64,000 nucleotides of DNA from Clostridium gelidum (GTDB lineage Bacteria; Bacillota; Clostridia; Clostridiales; Clostridiaceae), in assembly GCF_019977655.1 (NCBI RefSeq), contig NZ_AP024849.1:1266001-1330000 (forward strand), given 5' to 3'. Made by a program: the position numbers and the translations under genes. Under the pieces are notes generated by a model that worked only from the letters and a program-made list of their open reading frames with translations, was not told the DNA's origin and did not search any database. Below, piece after piece: positions 35,386 to 44,317 of this stretch (its first letter is position 1; the number at the start of each line of letters is the position of its first letter).

Positions 35386-35850
35386 TTATAACATTTCTAA
35401 TATTTCTATTGTATAGTTTTCTTCTGGAGCATTAACTTCAACTATATCGTGAACTTTTCTGCCAAGTAATGTTTTTCCTAAATCTGATTCTATACTTATA
35501 TACATATTTTCGGGATCTAAATCCATAGTGGTTACCAATGTTACAATAGTTTCATATTCATCCTCTATAAATTTAATTCTAGCTTTACTATTAATTCCGA
35601 GTGTTAATTTATCTACATTTGTATCATCTATTAATGTTGCTGTTGAAATCATAGTTAATAAATATTGAATTCTATTATCATTTTCTCTATAGTTTGCACA
35701 GGCTTCTTTATATTCTGCATTTTCTGACCTATCGCCATGGGCAGCAGCTACTAATTTTTCCTTTGCTATTTCAGCTCTTTTTACGGTCATCCTATATTCT
35801 AATTCTTCTTTTAAATTTTTAATATTTTCTTCTGTTAGTTTATTATTCAT
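35386..35850 (-). CDS. greA: Transcript cleavage factor GreA
   Basis: The 154-residue protein has the GreA/GreB layout. An N-terminal coiled coil of about 75 residues carries the acidic tip AAHGDRSENAEYKEA (Asp and Glu as in GreA), and the C-terminal FKBP-like domain contains ESDLGKTLLGRKVHDIVEV. It binds the secondary channel of RNA polymerase and stimulates cleavage of backtracked RNA. It stands alone. The body is somewhat divergent, so it may be a second greA paralogue rather than the housekeeping copy. Confidence 0.88.
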   Translation of the reverse strand: MNNKLTEENIKNLKEELEYRMTVKRAEIAKEKLVAAAHGDRSENAEYKEACANYRENDNRIQYLLTMISTATLIDDTNVDKLTLGINSKARIKFIEDEYETIVTLVTTMDLDPENMYISIESDLGKTLLGRKVHDIVEVNAPEENYTIEILEML

Positions 35851-36066
35851 AAAAAACTAAACCTCCCCTGAGCATATGATAATAATATTATATAGTATAT
35901 AGAAAAAAATGAAAGATATTTTAAAATTATAGAGTTGTTACAAATTGTAATTAATACAAGAGTAAGATATAATAAAGCCAAAACCTTATTACAGTTACAT
36001 AAGGAATATTCTTTAATATCCTTTATGTTATGATGAATTATAAGAAAACAATTTGGAGGCATGAAC

Positions 36067-37302
36067 ATGGACAAGAAAGATTTTTTTGATTTAGAAGATC
36101 AAATTAGAGATACAGTAAAAAGTGCATTAAATGCTATAGATTTTGCTACGTTAAAAAAAGATATTGGTAGTAAAGCTGATGATACTTTAAATGACGTAAA
36201 ATCAAAGTTGAAATATAAATCAGATGAAGTAAATGTAAAGATAAAAGATAAGTCAAAAGAATTTAGTGAAAAAATAGAAGATTCAATACAAAATAAATAT
36301 AGAAATACTAGTCCAATAACTAAAAAAGATAAAAATAAAGCGCCAATGTATATTAGTAAAAGACCAGTTGGAAGAATATCAGGAATACTTTATACCATAT
36401 TTGGTTTTGGTGGAAGTGGACTATTTGGTGTTTTGCTAATTATATATCTAATATTCAATTCTTCTCCTAGTGAATCTTTATCAATGAAGGTTGTTAGAGG
36501 CGTTTTCGTTTTAGGTGCTTTTTTTGTAGCAAGCATAGCTTTATTTTTAAGAGGCAGATATTTAAGAAGAAGAGTAAAGCGTTTTAAGAAATATGTAAGT
36601 TCACTTGATGGTCAGAATTATTGCTCAATTGAAAAATTGGCTACTTCAATTGAGAGAAAGAATAAATATGTTGTAAAAGATTTGAGGAAAATGTCTAAAT
36701 TAGGCATGTTTAAAGAAGTACATATTGATGATAAACAGACCCATTTTATGCTCAGCAATGAAGTTTATGATGATTATATAAAGTCACAAGAATCTTTAAA
36801 ACAGCGTAATGAGGAAGAATTAAAAAGACAAGAAAAATTAAACGAAGAAATAAATGATCCTAAAAAAAGAGAATTAAGAGATACAATTGAGATGGGAAAA
36901 AACTATATTAATCAGATAAAAAGTGTAAATGATGCTATACCAGAAGAAGAAATCTCGAAAAAATTGTATAGGCTTGAAAATATTGTGACTCAAATACTAG
37001 ATTATATAGAGAATAATCCTAAAAAGTTAGCAGAAGTTAATAAATTTACAAACCATTATCTTCCTATTACTTTAAAGTTAGTTAATTCATATAAAGAGTT
37101 AAATGATCAGATGGTTCAGGGAGAGAATATAAAGAGTGCAAAGAATGAAATTGAAAAAAGCATTGATATAATAAATATTGCTTTTGAAAAGCTATTAGAT
37201 GATTTGTTTGAAGAAATAGCGTTGGATATTTCTACGGATATTTCTGTTCTTGAAACTTTGTTTACACAAGAAGGATTAACTAATAATGATTTTAAAAAGT
37301 AA
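36067..37302 (+). CDS. xpaC: XpaC-like 5-bromo-4-chloroindolyl phosphate hydrolysis protein
   Basis: The 411-residue protein has an N-terminal charged helical region and two adjacent membrane helices (about residues 105-130 and 140-160). A cytoplasmic part follows with the PF10112 pattern KLATSIERKNKYVVKDLRKM and SKLGMFKEVHID, then a long helical C-terminus. The ATG at 36067 is favoured over 36061 because GGAGG is seven bases before it. It is followed after 30 bases by telA, its usual partner. The biochemical role is unclear; the name comes from a Bacillus phenotype. Confidence 0.85.
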   Translation: MDKKDFFDLEDQIRDTVKSALNAIDFATLKKDIGSKADDTLNDVKSKLKYKSDEVNVKIKDKSKEFSEKIEDSIQNKYRNTSPITKKDKNKAPMYISKRPVGRISGILYTIFGFGGSGLFGVLLIIYLIFNSSPSESLSMKVVRGVFVLGAFFVASIALFLRGRYLRRRVKRFKKYVSSLDGQNYCSIEKLATSIERKNKYVVKDLRKMSKLGMFKEVHIDDKQTHFMLSNEVYDDYIKSQESLKQRNEEELKRQEKLNEEINDPKKRELRDTIEMGKNYINQIKSVNDAIPEEEISKKLYRLENIVTQILDYIENNPKKLAEVNKFTNHYLPITLKLVNSYKELNDQMVQGENIKSAKNEIEKSIDIINIAFEKLLDDLFEEIALDISTDISVLETLFTQEGLTNNDFKK

Positions 37303-37332
37303 TTTAGAAACAAAAGCAAGGAGGATATTAAA

Positions 37333-38475
37333 GTGAATAACGAATTTAAAGAAAGTACTGATGTAATGCCAAGTTTAACATTTGAGCCTTTTCAAGATGA
37401 GGTTTCTGTTACTAAAGTAAAAGAAGAAATTAAGCAAACAGAAGTAATTGATGATAGTAATTTTACAGAAGAAGAAAAAAAGATGGTAGATCAATTTGTA
37501 GAGAAAATTGAGATAACTAATTCAAATTCAATTCTACAATATGGAGTAGGTGCTCAAAAGAAAATTGCAGATTTTTCTGAATCAGCTTTAAATAATGTAA
37601 AGACTAAGGATTTAGGCGAAATAGGAGAAATGCTTTCTACTGTAGTATGTGAGTTGAAGAGCTTTGAAGCTCCAGATGAGAAAAAAGGAATTTTAGGTCT
37701 TTTTAAGAAAACTACAGGAAAGATTTCTGCAATGAGAGTAAAATATGACAAAGTTGAAGGTAATATAAATAAAATTTGTACTATGCTTGAAGGAAATCAG
37801 ATACAACTTTTAAAAGATATTGCTATGCTTGATAAAATGTATGAAATAAATAAAGTATATTTTAAAGAACTTTCAATGTATATTTTAGCAGGAAAAAAGA
37901 AGCTTTTAAAATTAGAAAAAGAAGAACTTCCTATTTTGGCAGAAAGAGCAAGGATGAGTGGACTTCCAGAGGATGCACAGGAAACAAATGATTTTGTATC
38001 TCTTTGTAACCGCTTTGAGAAAAAAATCCATGATTTAGAGTTAACGAGAATGATTTCTCTTCAAATGGCACCTCAAATTCGTTTGATTCAAAATAATGAT
38101 TCTTTAATGTCTGAGAAAATACAGTCTACAATTGTAAATACTATTCCACTTTGGAAAAGTCAAATTGTTCTGGCTCTTGGAGTTGCGCATTCTAGTAATG
38201 CAGCTAAAGTTCAAAATGAAGTAACAAATATGACAAATGAACTTCTACGTAAGAATGCACAAACACTGAAAATGTCAACTATAGAAACTGCTAAAGAGTC
38301 TGAACGTGGAATTGTTGATATTGATACTCTTCGTATTACAAATGAGTCATTAATTTCAACACTTGATGAAGTACTTCGTATACAAACAGACGGTCGTGAA
38401 AAACGTAAAGCTGCTGAAGTAGAATTAAAAAATATTGAGGAACAATTAAAAAATAAACTTTTACAGATTAGGTAA
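37333..38475 (+). CDS. telA: TelA-like toxic anion resistance protein
   Basis: The 380-residue, mostly helical soluble protein matches PF05816: LSMYILAGKKKLLKL, a central MISLQMAPQIRLIQNNDSLM, then TIVNTIPLWKSQIVLALGV and the tail ISTLDEVLRIQTDGREKRKA. The family is linked to tellurite and envelope-stress resistance. It starts with GTG after AAGGAGG and forms an operon with xpaC, ended by the hairpin at 38520. Confidence 0.92.
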   Translation: MNNEFKESTDVMPSLTFEPFQDEVSVTKVKEEIKQTEVIDDSNFTEEEKKMVDQFVEKIEITNSNSILQYGVGAQKKIADFSESALNNVKTKDLGEIGEMLSTVVCELKSFEAPDEKKGILGLFKKTTGKISAMRVKYDKVEGNINKICTMLEGNQIQLLKDIAMLDKMYEINKVYFKELSMYILAGKKKLLKLEKEELPILAERARMSGLPEDAQETNDFVSLCNRFEKKIHDLELTRMISLQMAPQIRLIQNNDSLMSEKIQSTIVNTIPLWKSQIVLALGVAHSSNAAKVQNEVTNMTNELLRKNAQTLKMSTIETAKESERGIVDIDTLRITNESLISTLDEVLRIQTDGREKRKAAEVELKNIEEQLKNKLLQIR

Positions 38476-38519
38476 TAAGAAAATTGATTATATAATAAAT
38501 ATAAAAGATGAGGGAGAAG

Positions 38520-38553
38520 GAGCAAATGTCTTAAGATATTTGCTCTTTTAGCA
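38520..38553 (+). terminator. Intrinsic terminator of xpaC-telA
   Basis: GAGCAAATGTCTT pairs with AAGATATTTGCTC (one mismatch), followed by TTTT. Confidence 0.75.
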
Positions 38554-38606
38554 ATTCAAAACAATAACAGATATGTATATTTTATAAAAATAAAAAGGAG
38601 ATTTAT

Positions 38607-40307
38607 ATGAAAAATTCACAAGCATTAAAAAAAGATTTAGATAGAATTGATGGGAAAAGTTATAGGTTATATAAGGAGTTAGAAGGAGAATATGATTTCC
38701 ATAATTACACACTTAGCATAGATCATGTTCAAGGAGATCCTTTTGCATCACCATCAAGAATTAGAGTAATAGTAAATCAAAACGTGGCGAAATTTCCAAG
38801 GGAACTTTTTAATAATAAAAACAAGAATATTGCAGTGGCAGATTATTTAACAAGAGAATTTTATTCCAATATAAATAGATGCAGTGAAAGAGTTTTTGGA
38901 TCTGGAAAAAGTGGTTTAATAGCTATAAGTAAATGTCCACAAGAAATATTAGAGAGAACTTCAATAATTATAGATGAGGATAAAATTGAAGCAAGATTTT
39001 ATGTTGGATTTCCAGCTAGAGGGCGAAGTGTTTTGTCTAGAGAGTTAGAAAAAATTTTATATAATGTTATACCAAACATTGTGGAGAAAACTTTAATATA
39101 CAAGAATATTAATAGTGAAAAATTAATAAATAGAGTAAAGCTTGTTGAAGATCAAGAGTATATAAGAAGCGAATTACATGCTAAAGGATTGATTGCATTT
39201 GTAGCTAATGGATCAATGCTGCCTAGAGAAAGTGGAATATCAACAAAAGCATTAAGAAATGGTAAAACATTTGTTTCACCAAAGGAATTACAAGTTGAAT
39301 TTAATACTCAGAGTAAAGGTATAATCAAAGGTATGGGTATTAAGAAAGGTATAACGCTTATAGTAGGTGGAGGATATCATGGTAAATCTACATTATTAAA
39401 AGCTTTAGAGCTTGGAGTTTATAATCATATTGAAGGTGATGGTAGAGAATTTGTTATAACGGATGAATCAGCTTTAAAAGTACGTGCAGAAGATAGTAGA
39501 TGTGTAACTAAAACAGATATAACTTTATTTATAAGTAATTTACCTAATGGAAAAGATACTAAAGAATTTTGCAGCGAAAATGCAAGTGGAAGTACATCAC
39601 AAGCTGCTAATATAATAGAAGGAATAGAAGCTAGCGCTAAGGTACTTTTAATAGATGAAGATACTTCAGCTACTAATTTTATGATGAGAGATGAATTGAT
39701 GCAAAAATTAGTTTCTAAAGAAAAGGAACCAATTACACCATTTATTGAAATAGTAAGGCCTTTATATGAGCAAAAAGACATTTCAACAATAATAGTAGTA
39801 GGAAGCTGTGGAGATTTCTTTGATGTAGCAGATTGTGTAATACAAATGGATAATTATGAGACTAAAGACGTTACACAAAAAGCCAAAGAACTTAGTAATG
39901 GTCATATTATAAAAAGAATTAATGATAAAAATCTAAAAATAGATATTACATTTAATAGAGTAGTTAAGGCTGGAACTATTCAAGCTGGAGAAAAGGGCAT
40001 TAAAATAAAAACAATAGGAATAGACACAATAAGTATAAATAAAGAAGACATAAATTTAAGATCTGTGGAACAAATAGTTGATAATGAGCAATTAAATGCT
40101 ATAGGCTCAATTATGAAATGGGCAGAGAATAACATTGTGGATAAAGGTTTAAGTTTTGAAAATATGGTGGATAATATAATCTGTGAAGTAGAGAAAAGTG
40201 GATTATTATCTATAGAAAGAGTAAAAGGTGGAAGCGGAAGTCTAGCTAGGCCTAGGAAGCAAGAAATAATGGCTACATATAATAGATATAGAAATCTAAA
40301 AATCTAA
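38607..40307 (+). CDS. Predicted ATPase of the ABC class (PF09818)
   Basis: The 566-residue protein has an N-terminal domain typical of this family (YKELEGEYDFHNYTLSIDHV, DPFASPSRIRV), a Walker A GGGYHGKSTLLKAL (about residues 255-268) and a Walker B VLLIDEDTSATNFM. It lacks membrane segments, so it is not a transporter subunit by itself. The cellular role of the family is unknown. AAAAGGAG precedes the ATG. It may be its own transcription unit, as a terminator separates it from telA. Confidence 0.92.
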   Translation: MKNSQALKKDLDRIDGKSYRLYKELEGEYDFHNYTLSIDHVQGDPFASPSRIRVIVNQNVAKFPRELFNNKNKNIAVADYLTREFYSNINRCSERVFGSGKSGLIAISKCPQEILERTSIIIDEDKIEARFYVGFPARGRSVLSRELEKILYNVIPNIVEKTLIYKNINSEKLINRVKLVEDQEYIRSELHAKGLIAFVANGSMLPRESGISTKALRNGKTFVSPKELQVEFNTQSKGIIKGMGIKKGITLIVGGGYHGKSTLLKALELGVYNHIEGDGREFVITDESALKVRAEDSRCVTKTDITLFISNLPNGKDTKEFCSENASGSTSQAANIIEGIEASAKVLLIDEDTSATNFMMRDELMQKLVSKEKEPITPFIEIVRPLYEQKDISTIIVVGSCGDFFDVADCVIQMDNYETKDVTQKAKELSNGHIIKRINDKNLKIDITFNRVVKAGTIQAGEKGIKIKTIGIDTISINKEDINLRSVEQIVDNEQLNAIGSIMKWAENNIVDKGLSFENMVDNIICEVEKSGLLSIERVKGGSGSLARPRKQEIMATYNRYRNLKI

Positions 40308-40465
40308 GCATAATTATCATTTTCACTACATCCGTATAATTCATTTAGAAATCTAAGCATTTTGTAAAATATGTTATAATAAGCGTTGTGAAAACTATAT
40401 TCTAATGAATAATAGTAAAAAATTGTGATGCAAGAATTATCTGGTTATTTATTTGGAGGTGTACT

Positions 40466-40975
40466 TTGAAAATTGATATTATTGGAGCTGTTGGTAGTGG
40501 GAAGACCATGTTATCACATAGGATAGCAGAAGAATTTCATATTCCTTGTTATGAACAAGATAATGTAGTTTGGATTAGGACAATAGACGGTGATGTTAGG
40601 CGTACAGATGAAGAAATAGAAAGAATGTTCATGGATATATTGATGAGTAAAAATTGGGTAATGGAAGGTTCACCAAGAAAACTTCTAAAAAAACGTTATG
40701 AATATTGCGATTATATTATTTTTTTAGATACACATTATTTTATAAGATTATATAGAATTTTAAGACGATGGATTCGGCAACGAACGGGAAAAGAATTATA
40801 TAACACCAAACCAACATTAAAATTTTTATGGATGAATATAAAGTGGCATCATGAATTTAATAAAGATAAAAAACAGTTATTATGTGAATTGTTACAATGT
40901 GGATCAAGATATAAAAGGTTTAAAGATGCAAATGGTGCTATGAATTTCTGTTATAATACATACGAAATAAAATGA
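40466..40975 (+). CDS. P-loop adenylate kinase-like protein (FlaR/DNA topology modulation type)
   Basis: The 169-residue protein opens with a P-loop GAVGSGKTMLSHRIAEEF (about residues 6-23), followed by YEQDNVVW. A middle segment WVMEGSPRKLL and a basic helix RLYRILRRWIRQRTGKE are typical of the adenylate-kinase-like FlaR family often annotated as DNA topology modulation proteins. It uses a TTG start after TTTGGAGGTG. The phosphoryl acceptor is unknown. It is monocistronic, ended by the terminator at 41052. The preceding gap 40308-40465 shows no feature. Confidence 0.8.
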   Translation: MKIDIIGAVGSGKTMLSHRIAEEFHIPCYEQDNVVWIRTIDGDVRRTDEEIERMFMDILMSKNWVMEGSPRKLLKKRYEYCDYIIFLDTHYFIRLYRILRRWIRQRTGKELYNTKPTLKFLWMNIKWHHEFNKDKKQLLCELLQCGSRYKRFKDANGAMNFCYNTYEIK

Positions 40976-41051
40976 GTTTAGTTGTGCGAAAACTCAAAGA
41001 AATAGTTTTTACACAGCATAGGTTAATTCTCAGTTTTCTTTTATTGAGCAT

Positions 41052-41080
41052 TATAGGTGGATAATTCACCTATATTTTTT
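41052..41080 (+). terminator. Intrinsic terminator
   Basis: ATAGGTG and CACCTAT arms around a 7-base loop, followed by ATTTTTT. Confidence 0.88.
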
Positions 41081-41120
41081 GTGTGCTATATTAAAACATA
41101 GGCTAAAATAAAAAAAGGTA

Positions 41121-41173
41121 TTGACAGATAAGCGTGAAGAAGATATTATAAACATATAAATTAAACGCTTACA
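41121..41173 (+). promoter_or_regulatory. Promoter of the licT-bglP-bglA operon with a cre-like site
   Basis: TTGACA at 41121-41126 and TATTAT at 41144-41149 are 17 bases apart. ATTAAACGCTTACA at 41160-41173 matches the catabolite-response consensus TGWAANCGNTNWCA at 12 of 14 positions and lies just after the predicted start of transcription. Repression by CcpA in the presence of preferred sugars is therefore likely. Confidence 0.75.
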
Positions 41174-41185
41174 AATGAATATTGT

Positions 41186-41266
41186 GATTGTTACTGACTA
41201 GATCAGGCGAAACCTTAATTAATGAGAAGAGATATTCTTGATCTCTTTTGATTAATTAGGGTTTTT
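41186..41266 (+). promoter_or_regulatory. RAT antiterminator site and overlapping terminator upstream of licT
   Basis: The sequence from GATTGTTACTGACTAG to GGCGAAACC (41186-41214) matches the ribonucleic antiterminator recognised by LicT/BglG proteins. It overlaps the 5' arm of a long terminator (41211-41266, arms around CCTTAATTAAT / ATTAATTAGG and TTTTT). Binding of active LicT would stabilise the RAT hairpin and prevent termination. Confidence 0.9.
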
Positions 41267-41307
41267 ATACTCTAAAGTACCATAATTGAATAGATCGGGG
41301 GTTAGGG

Positions 41308-42135
41308 ATGATAATAAAAAAGATATTTAATAATAATGCCATATTAGCTAAAGATTCAGATAAACATGAATTTGTTGTTATGGGATGTGGAATTGCATTT
41401 AAAAGGAATGTAGGAGATAAAGTAGAAGAAAATTTAATAGAAAAAACCTTTATTCTTAAACAAAAAGATGCATCAGAAAAATTCAAGTTATTATTAGAAG
41501 ATATCCCTACAGAACATGTATCACTATGTTATGACATTATTGAATATGCAAAAAACATATTAGGTGTTGAATTAAATGACTATATATATGTTACCCTTAC
41601 TGATCATATTAGCTATGCATTAAAACTATTCGATGAAGGACTTAATAGACCAAACGCATTAATTTGGGAAATTAAGAAGTTCTATACTAAGGAATTTGAA
41701 ATTGGATTAAAAGCTCTAGAGTTTATTGAAAGTGAAACAGATAAGAGGTTGCCAGAAGATGAGGCAGGTAATATAGCACTTCATTTAATAAATGCACAAG
41801 TTAATAACTCTAGTAATAAAGTAGAAGATATCACTCATCAAACAAAAATGCTACAAGATATTTTAAACATTGTTAAATATACATATAATATTACCCTTGA
41901 CGAAAAGTCTCTTAACTATGGAAGATTTATTACACATTTAAGATTCTTTTTTCAGAGATTAAATAAAAATGAAAAAATAGAATCAGAAGATGATTTTTTA
42001 TTAAAGCAAGTTCAAGTAAAATATAAAAAGGCTTATGAGTGTATGCAGAAAATAGAGAAATATTTAGAAATAGAATTATCAGATGAAGAACAATTATATC
42101 TGACTATTCATATTCAACGTGTTACTCAAAGATAA
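41308..42135 (+). CDS. licT: BglG/LicT-family transcriptional antiterminator
   Basis: The 275-residue protein has an N-terminal RNA-binding CAT domain (IIKKIFNNNAILAKDS, VMGCGIAFKRNVGD) and two PTS regulation domains with conserved His residues (ITDHISYALKL-type region around residue 105; LPEDEAGNIALHLINAQ near 155-170; LTIHIQRVT at the end). Phosphorylation of the PRDs by HPr and EII sets its activity. It is flanked by two RAT sites, so it controls itself and bglP. Confidence 0.95.
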   Translation: MIIKKIFNNNAILAKDSDKHEFVVMGCGIAFKRNVGDKVEENLIEKTFILKQKDASEKFKLLLEDIPTEHVSLCYDIIEYAKNILGVELNDYIYVTLTDHISYALKLFDEGLNRPNALIWEIKKFYTKEFEIGLKALEFIESETDKRLPEDEAGNIALHLINAQVNNSSNKVEDITHQTKMLQDILNIVKYTYNITLDEKSLNYGRFITHLRFFFQRLNKNEKIESEDDFLLKQVQVKYKKAYECMQKIEKYLEIELSDEEQLYLTIHIQRVTQR

Positions 42136-42147
42136 ATTAAATAATTT

Positions 42148-42228
42148 GGATTGTTACTGGTAAAGCAGGCGAGACCAATATAGATAGTATTAAAATACTT
42201 ACTATCTATTATTGAGTCTCGCTTTTTT
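42148..42228 (+). promoter_or_regulatory. RAT antiterminator site and overlapping terminator upstream of bglP
   Basis: GGATTGTTACTGGTAAAGCA and the following GGCGAGACC (42148-42176) is a near-consensus RAT. It overlaps the terminator 42169-42228 (arms GCGAGAC / GTCTCGC plus inner pairing, then TTTTTT). It provides a second LicT-controlled checkpoint between licT and the transporter. Confidence 0.93.
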
Positions 42229-42261
42229 ATATAAAAATAAATTAAACAAGGAGAGATATAT

Positions 42262-44148
42262 ATGAAATATGAAAAGTTAGCACAAGACATAATAAAAAAT
42301 GTCGGTGGTAAGGAAAATGTTAATAGTTTAACTCACTGTGTTACACGTTTACGTTTTAAGCTAAAAGATGAAAGCAAGGCAAATACAGAAGTTTTAAAAA
42401 ATATGGATGGTGTTGTAACTGTTGTAAAGAGTGGTGGACAATATCAAGTAGTTATTGGAAATCATGTACCAGATGTTTATGATGAGGTTACTACTATAGG
42501 TGGTTTTCAAACAGCTACTTCAGAGGGAACAGAAGAAAAAATGAGTGCATTCAATAAATTTATAGACACTATTTCAGGCGTATTTACACCAATTTTAGGT
42601 GTATTATGTGCAACTGGTATGATTAAAGGATTTAATGCATTATTTGTAGCATTGCATATACTTAATAATACTGATGGAACATATCAAATTTTAAATGCAA
42701 CAGGCGATGCTTTATTTAATTTTTTCCCTATCTTTCTAGGGTATACAGCAGCTAATAAATTCAAAGCTAACAAATTTATGGGTATGGTAATAGGTGCAGC
42801 ACTTGTTTATCCATCATTAGCAGGGATAACAGCAGCTCCGGCGCAACCATTATATACATTGTTTGCAGGTACAATATTCCAATCACCAGTTTATATAACT
42901 TTCTTGGGTATTCCGGTTATATTGATGAGCTATGCATCAAGTGTTATTCCTATTGTTTTAGCTACATATGTAGGAGCTAAAATCGAAAAGGCATTCAAGA
43001 AGATAGTGCCAGACATGGTAAAGACATTTTTAGTTCCATTTTTTACATTATTAATTATTGTTCCATTAACATTTATAGTCATTGGACCTATTGCAACTTG
43101 GGCAGGGCAATTGTTAGGCGCAGGAACACTTTACATTTGTAATTTAAGTCCAACGCTTGAAGGTATATTATTAGGTGGATTCTGGCAAGTATTTGTTATG
43201 TTTGGATTACATTGGGGGTTAGTACCAATAGCAATTAACAATTTTGCAGTACTTCATTACGACCCAGTTATAGCATCATTATTTGCAGCTTCTTTTGCTC
43301 AAATAGGTGTAGTAGGAGCTATAATTATTAAAACAAAAAATAAAAGATTAAAAGCAATTGCTATACCAGCATTTATTTCAGGATTTTTTGGTATTACAGA
43401 ACCGGCTATATATGGAGTAACTTTACCACGTAAAAAACCATTTGTTATAAGTTGTATTGCAGCGGCAATAGGTGGTGGTATCATGGGGTCTATGGGAAGC
43501 GTATGGTACATGATTGGGGGATTTGGTATATTTGGTATACCATCTTATTTAGGACCAAATGGATTAGATACAGGATTCTATGGTGCAATAATTGGTATGA
43601 TAGTAAGTTTTATTTTAGGTTTCGTAATGATGTTCTTTAGTAAACTAGAAGAAGAAGAAGCTAAAGAAGAAAAAACAGAAAGTCCTTTAGTTAAACAAGA
43701 AATATTAGTTAGCCCATTAAAAGGAGATATTAAACCTTTATCAGAAGTAAAAGATGAAGCATTTTCAAAAGGAGCACTCGGAAAGGGTATAGCAATAGAA
43801 CCAACAGAAGGTAAAGTAATTGCTCCAGTAAATGGAGTATTAACAACATTTTTTCCAACATGCCATGCGTTGGGAATTACAAGTAATAATGGTGCTGAAA
43901 TATTAATTCATGTAGGAATGGATACAGTACAATTAGAAGGTAAACACTTTACTCCTAAAGCCAAACAAGGGGATGTTGTTAAAGTAGGAGATGTATTATT
44001 AGAATTTGATATTAAGGCTATAAAAGAAGCAGGGTATTCAGTAATAACACCTGTAATAATTACGAATTCTGACAGTTACTTAGACGTTATTGAGACTGAT
44101 AAAAAAGCAATTAACTATAAAGAAGATTTATTAACAATAATGATATAA
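42262..44148 (+). CDS. bglP: Beta-glucoside PTS transporter, EIIBCA
   Basis: The 628-residue membrane permease takes up and phosphorylates aryl- or other beta-glucosides. Domain order is EIIB (phospho-Cys26 in THCVTRLRF), EIIC (about residues 100-465, with GFFGITEPAIYGV) and EIIA (about 485-628, phospho-His in EILIHVGMDTV). All three phosphotransfer domains look complete, so it needs only HPr. It is followed by the GH1 phospho-glucosidase. Confidence 0.96.
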   Translation: MKYEKLAQDIIKNVGGKENVNSLTHCVTRLRFKLKDESKANTEVLKNMDGVVTVVKSGGQYQVVIGNHVPDVYDEVTTIGGFQTATSEGTEEKMSAFNKFIDTISGVFTPILGVLCATGMIKGFNALFVALHILNNTDGTYQILNATGDALFNFFPIFLGYTAANKFKANKFMGMVIGAALVYPSLAGITAAPAQPLYTLFAGTIFQSPVYITFLGIPVILMSYASSVIPIVLATYVGAKIEKAFKKIVPDMVKTFLVPFFTLLIIVPLTFIVIGPIATWAGQLLGAGTLYICNLSPTLEGILLGGFWQVFVMFGLHWGLVPIAINNFAVLHYDPVIASLFAASFAQIGVVGAIIIKTKNKRLKAIAIPAFISGFFGITEPAIYGVTLPRKKPFVISCIAAAIGGGIMGSMGSVWYMIGGFGIFGIPSYLGPNGLDTGFYGAIIGMIVSFILGFVMMFFSKLEEEEAKEEKTESPLVKQEILVSPLKGDIKPLSEVKDEAFSKGALGKGIAIEPTEGKVIAPVNGVLTTFFPTCHALGITSNNGAEILIHVGMDTVQLEGKHFTPKAKQGDVVKVGDVLLEFDIKAIKEAGYSVITPVIITNSDSYLDVIETDKKAINYKEDLLTIMI

Positions 44149-44201
44149 AGCATATTTAAAACATTTATAGGTTCTTACGAGTAAATTGTATGAAAGATTA
44201 T

Positions 44202-44226
44202 AGACTACATTTTTTAGATGTAGTCT
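44202..44226 (+). terminator. Hairpin between bglP and bglA
   Basis: AGACTACAT and ATGTAGTCT are perfect 9-bp arms around a 7-base loop, with only a weak T-tract afterwards (GTAGTCTTT). It may reduce read-through or protect the bglP mRNA end. A full stop is unlikely given the operon order. Confidence 0.5.
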
Positions 44227-44317
44227 GTAGTCTTTATATATGGTAGTATATGTATAAAATAATAAACTGCAATTTATGTAGCATATGCTACAGGAGATGC
44301 ATGGAGGAGAGAAAGTG

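Noticed and set aside
43452..43640. 62-codon plus-strand frame inside bglP
   Set aside because: Out-of-frame shadow of the conserved EIIC region.
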